64,000 nt of DNA from Ehretia macrophylla (Eukaryota > Streptophyta > Magnoliopsida > Boraginales > Ehretiaceae): positions 29,731,001 to 29,795,000 of the forward strand of contig CM075778.1 in the NCBI GenBank assembly GCA_037974665.1, written 5' to 3'. A program made the translations under genes and the position numbers. This document shows, piece after piece, positions 36,099-46,491 of this stretch (positions are counted from its first letter, which is position 1; the number at the start of each line of letters is the position of its first letter). Under the pieces are notes generated by a model that was not told where the DNA came from, made no database searches, and saw only the letters and a list, made by a program, of their open reading frames with translations.

Positions 36099-38609
36099 TG
36101 TGACGCCCGGGATTTTAGCCGTACATTTATTTACTGTTGCATCTATTGTTTGCGCATTTCCTTCTGTGCTTTATTAACTGGCTTTTTTAGCTACTATTCA
36201 TCCTGTTTTCAAACTATATTCTATTAGTGAATTAGTATTTTTATTAAATCACATTAATTGTTAGAAGAGTGGGAAAAATGTGCAATTGAGCTGGAGGCGA
36301 TAGGAGAGTTCGTTTAGAAAATGTTTTTAGTAGTTAAGTGAATAGTGTTACGTAACAAACTTAGAGATTTAAATAACTAACATTACTTTTCATCTTAGGC
36401 TCGTTTTTAAGTTAATAACGCGCATTCTAGTGACCTTTTAAATACCCAAACTTGACCCCACCTCAACTTAATCTTATATAAATCACATAAGCTCATTAAA
36501 ACACAAAAAAAAAAAAAAGAACAATGTGCAGGAAATACTGTAGCAGGCCGAAAATACCAAAGAAGAAGGAAAAAAGGAGATTCTTGCTTCAACAATCTTA
36601 TATTTTGAGCTTCTAGATTGATCTTGGGAGGGGTTTTGAGCAACCTAGAGTCTTCAACAAGCTTCTTCATCTTCAAAATTGTGAGGGAGTCTCATTTTCT
36701 TGAGTTTAAAGTTTATGTGCATATGTTTAATTTTCTTGATTTGTCAACTATAGCTATATAACTTGTTATGAATGCTTCCTATGAGTTATTTAATGTCTCT
36801 AGAGCTAACTTTTGAGGTTTGATAACATAGTTAATGGTTGAATGTTGAATTTGATCAAAGAGATGATGAATAGTGCTTAGAACTAGGGTTTTGAGAAAAT
36901 TTGCAAATTGGCTTGAATTGATGCCTCAATTAGGTGCTCTAGACCTTAGGGAAGTTAGTTGAAAAGCCACGTTAGATTGAAACACTCGAATTTGAACTTA
37001 ATTGCATAATAAGCTTACTTTAAAAAGGGGGTTTTATACGTTAAGCAATCCGGGCAAATTTGGGCATCAATTTGGGTATCCTTGAGCTAAGGAAGCACCT
37101 TTGGTGCTTTCGTTTCGCGAAATTGGGGTTCGGTTAGTATGTCTATAGTTCAAACCCGTTCGGGGCCTTCCCGAACTTTTGCTTCAAAAATGAGTTTTAG
37201 TGACTTTAAAGAGTACCTTTGAGCTTAATTAGGAATATAGAAAGACTAGGGTATGATTGGGAATCTCGAACCATGCTTAGGAGAAAGAAAGCTCGGTTAA
37301 AGAAAGGGGAAATGTAGTGTTTAGCCATTTTAGTTGCATTTGAAACTTGTTGTGTGTTAGTAATACCTTGCATTGATTATTTAAGATGTATTTAAGTTAT
37401 TTGAGTAGATTATTGGAATTAGTTGTGTTGATTGTTACTTTTGGTATCTTAAAGTTAATATCGTGCTTATATGAACTTTTATCGTGCATATATGCGAGGG
37501 CGGCCTACTTTGTCGTCCCTCTTACGTGTTATGTGTTATATTGATTGTTTGTGACTTGTATTGGGTTGCGCAACCTAAATCGGACATGGTAGCGTCGAGA
37601 AACACGGGCGGCGTCGGGCTTGCCGTGCTCCCTCGACTACCATAGTGCCTATTCCCTTTCTCGCTGAGGCATACTCCACTACCCCAGAGGCGTGGTTCAC
37701 CTGCTGGGCATGGACCTACCTCAGGAGAAAGGGTCGTAGGATCGGGATACATCCGGAGTATCCCAATTGTGGTGTTTGGGGTTTGCCGGCATGTTCGTGA
37801 TGCTCGTGGTTCGTGGCTCGTGAATGAAGACTTGGAAGTGGAACCGTATCCTTTTTAAAAGTGATTAATTGCTTGGCTTATTATCTTGTTGATTTACATG
37901 GCTTATATATGTTTTCTTGTGTTTGCATATCATATTGCACGTTGGCATGTTGCATCACCTCCCTCACTGGGCAACTTCGTTGCTCACTCCTCATTTAATA
38001 TGTTTCAGGAGAACTTGAGGTAGACCTTCAGCTAGTAGCGGTAGTAGAAGAGGAGGAAGTGCTAGTTAAGCAATTTCCCTGACTTCTTGTGTGATAAGGT
38101 TGTCTAAAATGAGAAGCTTGCGTGGAGTTGTTGTTGATTGCCTTTTTGTGACCTTGGGGTCTCGAGTATAATTGGTAAATGTAATAATTTGTAATCTTGT
38201 ATGTTGGATATAAAGTGGAATGACATGTAATAATCCATAGTAAACTTATTCTTTTGCATGCTTGTGTGATTAACAAACTTGGAAGTAGAACTTGGCTATT
38301 GTTGTATCTAACTACCTATAGTTAAAATTAGAAATGCTTTGCTTGCTTGTGTGTTATATGTAATTGTTGTTCCAAGGCTCGGATGGCCTTGTGATCGCGG
38401 GTGGCCCATAAAAATCCTGGAGGATTGGTTGTAAGAGTTGCTGTTTGTGGATCTAGCATCATAGGTGTCTTTTGCAGGTACCAGTTTAGTCCTATAAACA
38501 GGGGAGACTCCGTCTGTTTTCTCCTAAATTTTATGCCTGGGGTTTGGAATTGGGTGAGAATAGCATGATAAATAGGAGTCCCGGTCTCGTGAGGGATCGG
38601 GGCGTTACA
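36099..38609 (+). repeat. Element C 3' LTR
   Basis: 2511 bp, nearly identical to 32997-35509; ends GGGGCGTTACA, the proper inverse of its TGTGACGCC start. Confidence 0.92.
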
Positions 38610-38614
38610 GTTGC

Positions 38615-39332
38615 GTTCACTGTTGCAACAGCACCAAGCAAGATCAGTGTGGATGAGGGAGCAGGTACTACTGTTACAACAACAGATGATCAATATGGGG
38701 AGTTAAGTGAATCTGACTGTGGTGAGTCTAATAGTGATGGTGACTTGGATGATGAAGAAGTCATGAAAACATACAACAACATGTACAAAAAATGGGTGGT
38801 AGTGTGTAAGAAAAACCAAGGACTGAAACTCATGGTTGTCGAATTGGAAAAACAAAAGGCAGAACTAGAAAAACTGGCTGAAAAAAGACTGTGTGAAGTA
38901 CAGATGCTGCAACATGATTTGAAGCAGATGCAGCGAAATATAAAAATGCTAAATTCTATAACTGAAAAATTGAATCACATGTTATTCATTCAGAATTCAA
39001 GTAGAGATCATAGTGGACTCGATTTCTATGAAGGAGAATCTTCTGGTACAACTATCTTTGTCAAAATTTCAAATCACCCATAATCTGAACATGAAGAAGC
39101 GACTGGTCAGAACAACAGTAAAAATGCCTTGGTATCTGATGTTCCGACAACACCAACAACATTGCAGAGGCAATATGGGAAAAAGAAAAATAGGTTCATT
39201 CCTACATGTTACTACTGTTTTGCACATGGTCACATCAGACCTCATTATTTCAAACTTCAAAGAATGCAAGAGAAATGTAAGTCTCATAATAAGCAGAAAA
39301 GATTCTCACACTTTTTCAGAAACATAAGGTAA
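38615..39332 (+). pseudogene. gag: Element B gag, 3' part
   Basis: Continues the gag frame after element C: an acidic stretch, a coiled-coil (KNQGLKLMVVELEKQKAELE), a TAA at 39081-39083, and then in the same frame a second knuckle CYYCFAHGHIRPHY whose final Cys is Tyr. Ends at 39332; pol continues in a different frame. Confidence 0.85.
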
Positions 39333-39385
39333 GACAATTATGGGTAAAGAAAATAGAGTTAGCCTATTGTGTTGCTTATACTTCA

Positions 39386-39754
39386 ATGCATTCTTGTACT
39401 GCTAACTCTTGGTATTTTGATAGTAGGTGTTCTAGACATATGACAGGAATGCGAGAAGCCTTGAACACTTACAAGGAGCGAGATGAAGGACAAGTTACGT
39501 TTGGTGATGGTGTTAAAGGAAAAATACTTGGGAGAGGAACTTTAGATATTGAAGGTTTTCCAAAACTTAAGAAAGTGCTGCACGTGGATGGTTTAAAAGC
39601 TAATCTTATTAGAATTAGTCAACTGTGTGATCAAGGTTTACATGTGAAATTTACTGAAGATGGTTGTCATGTGCTAGACATTGCTAACAATTGCGTGCTT
39701 TCAGGTAAAAGGTCAATTGACAACTGTTATATGCTTACACCATCACAAGAATGA
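39386..39754 (+). pseudogene. pol: Element B protease region
   Basis: Reads WYFDSRCSRHMTG, the copia protease active site normally DSG; Gly is replaced by Arg (AGG, 39425-39427). Followed by the usual VTFGDGVKGKILGRGTL and the segment leading to the integrase zinc domain. Stop TGA at 39752. Confidence 0.87.
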
Positions 39755-40405
39755 CCAGTGACATGTTACAACAACACCTGGGACAATGGTGACATTTGGC
39801 ACCAAAAATTGGGACATTTAAACTATGACTTGCTGACCAAAATTGTGAATGTAGGTGCAGTCCGATGATTGCCAAAGTTGAAAAACAAGCAGTCAGGTGT
39901 GTGTGGTTCATGTTAGATTGGTAAACAGGTAAGAGCATCTCACAAGGTGTTGCAACATGTGTCAACCAAGAATATCTTGAAGCTGTTGCACATGGATCTT
40001 ATGGGTCCAATGCAAACTGAAAGCATCAGAGGTAAGCGATATGTGTTTGTGTGTGTGGATGACTTTTTCATATATACATTTGTGGACTTTCTTAGAGAAA
40101 AATCTAACACTTTTGATGTGTTTAAGAAATTGTGTTTAAAATTGAAAAACGAGAAAGGGTGCAATATTCAGAAAATCATCAGAATAAAAAGTGATCATGG
40201 TCGAGAATTTGAGAACCATTCATTCATTGAATTTTACAACGAGCATGGAATAACACATGAATTCTCTGCTCCAAAGACCCCACAACAGAATGGTGTGGTT
40301 AAACGAAAGAATAGAACCATTCAAGAAATGGCTTGTGTAATGTTGAATGATAAAAATCTATCTCACAGGTTTTGGGCAGAAGCAGGTACTTCTAAAACAC
40401 CCTAA
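39755..40405 (+). pseudogene. pol: Element B integrase
   Basis: Same frame as the protease. Zinc-binding H..H..C..C region (KLGHLNYDLL ... GVCGSC) broken by TGA 39866 and TAG 39914. The core has the first Asp (HMDLMGPM) and second Asp (SDHGREFEN), but the third catalytic residue is Lys (GVVKRKNRT; AAA at 40301-40303) in place of Glu. The frame ends at a scrambled duplication at 40383-40444. Predicted inactive. Confidence 0.88.
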
Positions 40406-40444
40406 ATCGAGTTTTCTTGTGACCAGGTACTTCTAAAACACCCT
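40383..40444 (+). repeat. Local duplication in integrase
   Basis: A 21-base word (CAGGTACTTCTAAAACACCC plus T) occurs at 40383-40403 and 40424-40444. The first copy sits where related integrases have codons leading to NRVFL, and it shifts the frame by one. Confidence 0.75.
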
Positions 40445-40983
40445 ATGAAATTTGGAAAGGTAAGAAACCCTCACTGGGGCATTTTCATGGGTTTGGAAGT
40501 ATATGTTACATTTTGAATGATAGAGAACAAAGAGGGAAATTTGATGCTAAAAGTGACAAAGACATTTTCTTGGTTACGCTACAAACAGTCAGGGATTTCG
40601 AGTTTTTAATTTAACTACTAGAACGATAATGGAATCTGTTAATGTGGTAGTTGACGAGGTGAAAAATTTGCAGGAGAACCGACAGAAGAAATCAGTGGCA
40701 CCAAACAAATACCAATGAGTCAGATGATGTTGTAACATTGAAGGAAGAAGGAACTTCAAAACCCAGAGTGACTGAGACAGATGAAACATCAGGAAGAATA
40801 GTTGAGTAGTCAGATGATGTCTCACCAGCTGTTATAACATGCGACGAAACTACAGAGGATGTTAGTAAAGGAACTCAAGCGGAGCTGCCACATGTCCACA
40901 GAAATCATGCTGTATCCGATGTTATAGGCTCAATACATGATGGAATCCAAACTAGAGGAAAGCCTAAAAGGAACTACAGAGAC
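40423..40983 (+). pseudogene. pol: Element B integrase C-terminus and linker
   Basis: Begins PGTSKTPYEIWKGKKP as in copia integrases, then a one-base loss near 40571 and further frame changes through an acidic linker before the reverse transcriptase. Confidence 0.7.
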
Positions 40984-42540
40984 ATGGTAAGATTTGTGTG
41001 TTTCACAATAACTCTTGAACCAAAAAATGCGACTGAAGCTTTAAAGGATAAAGTTTGGATAAATGTCATGCAAGATGAGTTGAGTCAGTTTATGAGGAAT
41101 GATGTTTGGATTTTAGTTCCTAGGCCAAAAAATGTCAATGTAATTGGAACTAAGTGGATCTTTAAAAATAAAACTGATGAAAGTGGTAATGTCACTAGAA
41201 ACAAGGCAAGACTAGTAGCTTAGGGATATACACAAGTAGAAGGTGTGGATTTTGATGAGACCTTTACTTCGGTTGTTAGGCTTGAATCTATTAGATTGCT
41301 AATATCCATTGCATGTGTGTTAAAGGTTAAATTGTTTCAAATGGATGTAAAAAGTGCATTCTTGAATGGCATTCTAAATGAAGAAGCTTATGTTGAGCAA
41401 CCAAAAGGCTTTGAGGACCCTCACTATCCCACGTATGTGTATAAATTGAAAAAGGCCTTGTATAGGTTGAAACAAGCTCCACGAGCTTGGTATGACAGAT
41501 TAACGAAGTTCTTGCTGGATAAAGGCTACTAGAGAGGGGGAGTAGCCAAAACCTTGTTCATCAAAAAGTCTGGGTCAGGTATTCTCATTGCTCAAATTTA
41601 TGTTGATGACATTGTATTTGGTGCAACATCTGAAAATAAGGTTGATGAAATTGTTAGGCATATGAAACATGAGTTTGAAATGAGTATGGTTGGGGAATTA
41701 ACATACTTCTTGGGGTTGCAGGTTAAGCAATGTGTAGATGGGATCTTTATATCTCAAGAGAAGTATGCCAGGAATCTTGTTAAAAGATTTGGGTTAGAAT
41801 CTGCTAAGTCTTCAAGGACTCCTATGAGTGTGACCACTAGGCTGACTAGGAGTAAGAATGAAAAATCAGTTGATCCAAGTTTATTTAGGAGTATGATAGG
41901 AAGTTTGTTGTATCTTACAGCAAGTAGACCTGATATATGTTTCAGTGTTGGAGTATGTGCAAGATATCAAGCAAATTCAAAAGAATCTCACTTACTTGCA
42001 GCAAAAAGGATAATCAAATATGTGAGTGGTACAGTAAGTCTTGGAATATGGTTTACTAATGACACTAACACTAATCTTGTGGGTTTTAGTGATGCTGATT
42101 GGGTAGAAAATGCAGATGATAGAAAGAGTACAACGGGTGGATGCTTCTACATTAACAACAACATGGTGTTCTGGTACAGTAAGAAGCAAAGCTCAATCTC
42201 ATTGTCAACAGCAGAAGCATAATACATAGCTGTAGGAAGTTGTTGTGCACAACTTCTTTGGATGAAACAAATGCTGGATGATTATGGAATTGAAAATCAG
42301 GTTTTGACTGTTTATTGTGATAACATGAGTACCATTAACATATCCAAGAATCCTGTTCAGCACTCTCGCACTAAACATATTGACATAAGGCATCCCTTCA
42401 AAAGTGAACTTGTTGAAACAAAAGTTATTGTCTTAGAATATGTTGCACCAGAAAAACAATTAGCAGATATTTTGACCAAAGCTTTGGATCCTCTAAGATT
42501 TGAGACCCTAAGAAAATCTATAGGAATTTGTAGTATATAA
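40984..42540 (+). pseudogene. pol: Element B reverse transcriptase and RNase H
   Basis: One frame with three stops: TAG 41221 (LVA*GYTQ), TAG 41530 (after LLDKGY), TAA 42220 (STAEA*YIA). Reverse transcriptase motifs in order: WILVPRPKNVNVIGTKWIFK, QMDVKSAFLNG, YRLKQAPRAWY and the catalytic YVDD at 41599-41610. The RNase H part has GFSDADW, DRKSTTGGCF and the family end KQLADILTKALD ... GICSI. Ty1/copia by motif content and by integrase preceding reverse transcriptase. Confidence 0.92.
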
Positions 42541-43603
42541 AGTTGCAACATGATGTATATCAGGAACATGGAATAAGCTTGAGAAAACTGAAATTTTGAT
42601 ATTCAATTCAGCTAGTGATTTAATTTATGAACTATATATTCTTGTGCACCTTGAAATTGAGGTTGAGGAAGCTAATCTGGATAGTCTGCTGTTGCAAGAG
42701 CTTGATCTATCTGATGACTAGAGATATAGGGAGAAGTCTCTCTAAATCTATTCCTGTATTCTTTTCATCTTGAAAAAAAAAGGGGGGGAATGTGAGTTTC
42801 ATGCACTGAAAAGAGCTACCTAATCCAAAATAAAAGGTATTAGAGTGAAAGCTATCAGTTGCAGCATGAGATGAAAGAAAGGCAGAAGAAAAATATGTGA
42901 TGTCATAACATGGGCTGAAAAAAATGTGTTTGGTTGTGATGATGACTAAGATGATCAGGTATGTTTGAGCGGATAGGAAGAGCACTTGCACCTTGCAGAT
43001 TTGAAGGTAATAACTATCTAAAATCTCTACTTCACACACACACACATGGTTCATTAATTAAATCCTTGACTAAAATGAGTATTGATGAGTAAAGCTTCTT
43101 GAGTAATTTCATACTGACTGGATTCATGTCGAATTCTTTATTTTACTGTAGTTTTTAAAAAAAAGGGGGGAAGGGGGGGGGGGAAGAAAATCCTGATAGA
43201 TTTGAGAACTGTGGAATATACTGCTAGTTTGTTTTAGGTTGCAACAAGTAGTCATTAAACATCATCATGATTATGTTGTGCTAACGTATGTCAAATATGT
43301 TGCAACTTTCGTATAACATATGGAGGAGTGTTTTGAGCGGGAAACTTGGATATCCTTGATTGGCAGTTAACGTATTTTTGCAGATTTAATTTTTGAATTT
43401 TCCAAGATCATGTGATTGGCTAAACTGATGGGCAGTTACCCACGATTAGGGCACCGGTTAATTGAAAAAATTTTGCCTCTTCATATTTCAACTATTCTGC
43501 TATCATTCTTCATATAGCTTATCTCATTTTTTTTGTGTTCTCTCTCTCATATTCCCTGTGCTTTTTCGAGTTCTTTGCTGTCTAACCCACTTGCAGAACA
43601 ACC
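42541..43603 (+). other. Element B spacer between pol and ORF3
   Basis: No open frame. Holds two polypurine-like tracts (42773-42790 and 43156-43190), the second interrupted only by AA, and several TTGCAACA words. The tracts resemble priming sites for plus-strand synthesis. Confidence 0.6.
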
Positions 43604-45202
43604 ATGGTGAAGACGCGACCAGGCAGTAGACGTTGGGAAACCCCCAAATCTGGAGCACCTGGAGGGACAATTGATGAAACATCTCATCCACCAGCGGCTG
43701 AAGGCAGTAATGCAACATCATCTAGTGACACAAGCACTAGTGGGTCACTACGACCATGAACCACCCAAGCTAGGGCTAAAGGGCCATTCATTGACCCTCT
43801 GTGGACTCCAATAGGCATGGATGTGGGTGTGGACACCGAAATGGCATCTCACCACAATCAGGACACACAATCTTTAGACTCTGAGGCAATACCCAAGGCC
43901 GTAACTGCTGTCCTTGTTGCAACATCATCTCCCATCAGAGCACCGGCTGAGAAGAGTGGAACGAGTTATGCTACTACTGAGTCACTCAATGCGCAGTCAA
44001 AAAGCACACATGTCTCTGTCTCAGATAATGTTGCAGCGTTACGTGGACCATCCGAAACTGAAGTCACGCCTGAAGAAGTTGGTCGACAATCCAAGACCAA
44101 AAGGAAGAAACACATTGGCAGTTTCAAACGCAAAGGGGCTAAACTTGCAGAGTCTTCACACTCCAAGCCACCCAAGACAGCAAAACGATCATGTCCAGGG
44201 TATGATCCTTCCATTGTTTATTCTTCACAGTTTTTATTTTCTGAGTCAAAAGAGAAGTTTAAAATTGTGTCTCAGTGGAAGTTTGTTCCAGAGAAACCAC
44301 TGAATGAGAAATCATATCAGGGAACATGGGTACTTGCCTTACTGAGAGAAAGAAATCTGTTAGGCTCATTTGCTTTGATTAAGTCATTTTCTAGCATTCT
44401 AGTTTATGAGTTTTACTCAAATCTGCACATCAATGTCAGTGTTGCAACATCAAAATATTATCATCAGATTTTTGTGCGTGGTCATGTGTTTGAGTTTTTA
44501 CCTACTGCTCTAAATAATTTCTTAGGATGTGTACGAGTTACAGAGATTATTCCAAATGTTTCTCTGTCTACTATTACTTTGGAACTAATAGGTGAGCCAT
44601 TTGAATGAAAATCCGAATCCAGACTATCTAGGAATAGACTCACTACTAAGTATGCTACTCTGCATAAGATGGCAATGGCAAACTGGTATCCTACTAAGCA
44701 TTCTACTACTCTCAGTAGTGAAATGGGCCGATTGCTTTACTCTATAGGCACTGGGGTGAATTTTGATCTGGGTCAGGTTATTTTTGACCGCATAATTGAG
44801 GAAGCTGCTAAAAACTTTTCTAGTCAGTACTTGACATATCCCTCTCTCATATGTGCGTTTCTCGTGTCACAACACAAGGTTCTTGATCCTAACGAAGTAT
44901 TGCACAAACCAGGTTCTTCACTGTTATTCTCTAGAAAGTTTTTGTAGGGGGCTCACAAAGATAATACTACAAGGGAGTATACTGATGGTACACCAGCCCC
45001 TAGTACTGATGTTGCCAGTTCCTCTGCTGATTAGTCTACTATGTTGCAGCAATTTCAGCAGCTTCGTGAGGCCATTGAAGAACTTCGAGAAGAGCAAGAG
45101 AATATTCAGGCTAACCAGGATCAGCTTAATCAGACTTTGGTTCAACTGCTCAAAGGCCAAAAGGCTTTGATGGCGCACTTGATGGGCGCTTCTTCTAGTT
45201 AA
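43604..45202 (+). pseudogene. Element B envelope-like third ORF
   Basis: 532 codons in one uninterrupted frame from ATG 43604 (MVKTRPGSRRWETP) to TAA 45200, with four internal stops: TGA 43757, TGA 44606, TAG 44945, TAG 45032. N-terminal low-complexity Ser/Thr/Lys region, then a conserved plant-transposon block (VYEFYSNLHINV, IFVRGHVFEFLPTALNNFLG). The C-terminal coiled coil is LQQFQQLREAIEELREEQ. This is the position and layout of the envelope-like ORF of sireviruses. No clear membrane segment by eye, so a real envelope role is unproven. Confidence 0.8.
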
Positions 45203-45485
45203 TTTTTGTTCACTTCCTATCTGTGCTCTATTTCTGTTTTTATACTCACATGTCCTAGTGGTTCTCCTCATCTGCCTTTGCCTTTGGTTTGGCAAAAAAG
45301 AGGAGATAGTTTTCTAAGTAGGTTTCTTGTTGTTAGTTTTCTTGGTGTTGCTATTATTACTGCTGCTCTGTTGCTCTGTTGCTCTGTTGCAACATGGTTT
45401 TCAACATCTGTTATGTGCTATCCTGGTTTTTAATTATGTTTACCTTAATCATGGTTTTTGCCAAAACAAAGCCAAATAGGGAGAT
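45203..45485 (+). other. Element B 3' untranslated region and polypurine tract
   Basis: Short AT/T-rich stretch with AAAAAAGAGGAGATAG near 45294 and AAATAGGGAGAT directly before the 3' LTR. Confidence 0.6.
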
Positions 45486-46486
45486 TATTGAGGTCGTGAA
45501 TTTTTGCTCATCTGATTGGCTGTATTTTTGCAAAAACCTCATGATTTTTACCAAATATATGCTGGGTACTATTGGGTGTTACAGGAAACATATTATGACA
45601 ACTTACCATTCTAGGTGCAGGAACCATATTATGGCATCTTACCATATGAAACTTGTGCTGACTATGGAATAACATTTATTGCATATTGATTAGGAATATC
45701 TTGAGGCCTAAGGCGGTTGGTGGTGTATCAACATAGTATATATTTGTCGTCCAGGAGCATAGCAGGCATCAAAGAAAAAGCAGAGAGGAGTTAGACACTT
45801 TGCAAGAAAGCATACCAGAGTTCTATGTTTTGTTGCAACATGACATGCTTATTGATTGCTTACATGTTAAAGTGTTATGACTCTATGATATGTAACAGTG
45901 AGTTATGAGTGACTTGTATATGTTCTAAATATTTAGATCACTATGTTATTTGATCATTCTTTGGGAGAAGAAGGAGTTGTTCTCGGGAGAGAATGTTGTA
46001 AGTCGAGGGGAGCTCGCCGAACCAAAGTTTGTTAAGGTGTCTCTCACCAAGGCGTCAGAAGTTAAGAGGGAGTCTTTACTTGTGTAAGTCCATTAATGTG
46101 TATAACTCACACTATTTCTTAATGAACAGGTTTGTTGGACTAGGGGAGGTCCCGTGGACGTAGACTGGATGGTTGAACCACGTTAAATCTTGGTGTTCTT
46201 TATTTCAGTTATAGTTTTATTATTTCCGCTGCTGTTTACTGTTTGCTGTTTACCGTTACTACTCTTGTTGGAACATTAAGTGGATCAAGCAATTAGGAAA
46301 ACAGATTGTTCACGATTTAATAGTCCAGTTAATGTTGCAACATAGCTTGTAACAGTGTGATGACAAAATTTATTTTCACCAAGATATTGCATCTTGTTTT
46401 TAGTTTCGTTCACAGAGTTTTATTGATTAAGCATTAGTTGTCTTGCTGTGAAATTATCTCATACTTATACTGCACAACTTCTAACA
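45486..46486 (+). repeat. Element B 3' LTR
   Basis: 1001 bp, starts TATTGAGGTC (the terminal TG mutated to TA) and ends CTAACA. A few percent of positions differ from the 5' LTR by eye, and the polypurine tract AAATAGGGAGAT lies just upstream. Confidence 0.92.
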
Positions 46487-46491
46487 ATTAT

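Larger units (their letters stand above)
32997..38609 (+). mobile_element. Element C: non-coding LTR retrotransposon nested in element B gag
   Basis: LTRs of 2513 and 2511 bp, TGTGACGCCCGG...GTTACA, differing at roughly one position in a hundred by eye. Flanked by perfect GTTGC (32992-32996, 38610-38614); removing it restores the gag phase. The internal part is only 589 bp: primer site, degenerate repeats and polypurine tract, no gag or pol. LTR size, ends and primer site suggest a Ty3/gypsy (Tekay-like) parent, but this is inference. Best described as a LARD/TRIM-type non-autonomous element or a deletion derivative. Youngest insertion of the nest. Confidence 0.92.
30865..46486 (+). mobile_element. 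Element B: sirevirus-like Ty1/copia retrotransposon
   Basis: 15.6 kb including the nested element C (10.0 kb without it). LTRs 30865-31863 and 45486-46486; flanks ATTAC (30860-30864) and ATTAT (46487-46491), a duplication with one change. Order gag, protease, integrase, reverse transcriptase, RNase H, then an envelope-like third ORF, the order and layout of Ty1/copia sireviruses (SIRE/Maximus lineage). Other lineage traits: two zinc knuckles, CGG-centred palindromes in the LTR, several purine tracts. All frames carry stops, frameshifts or lost catalytic residues, so it is inactive. Confidence 0.92.
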
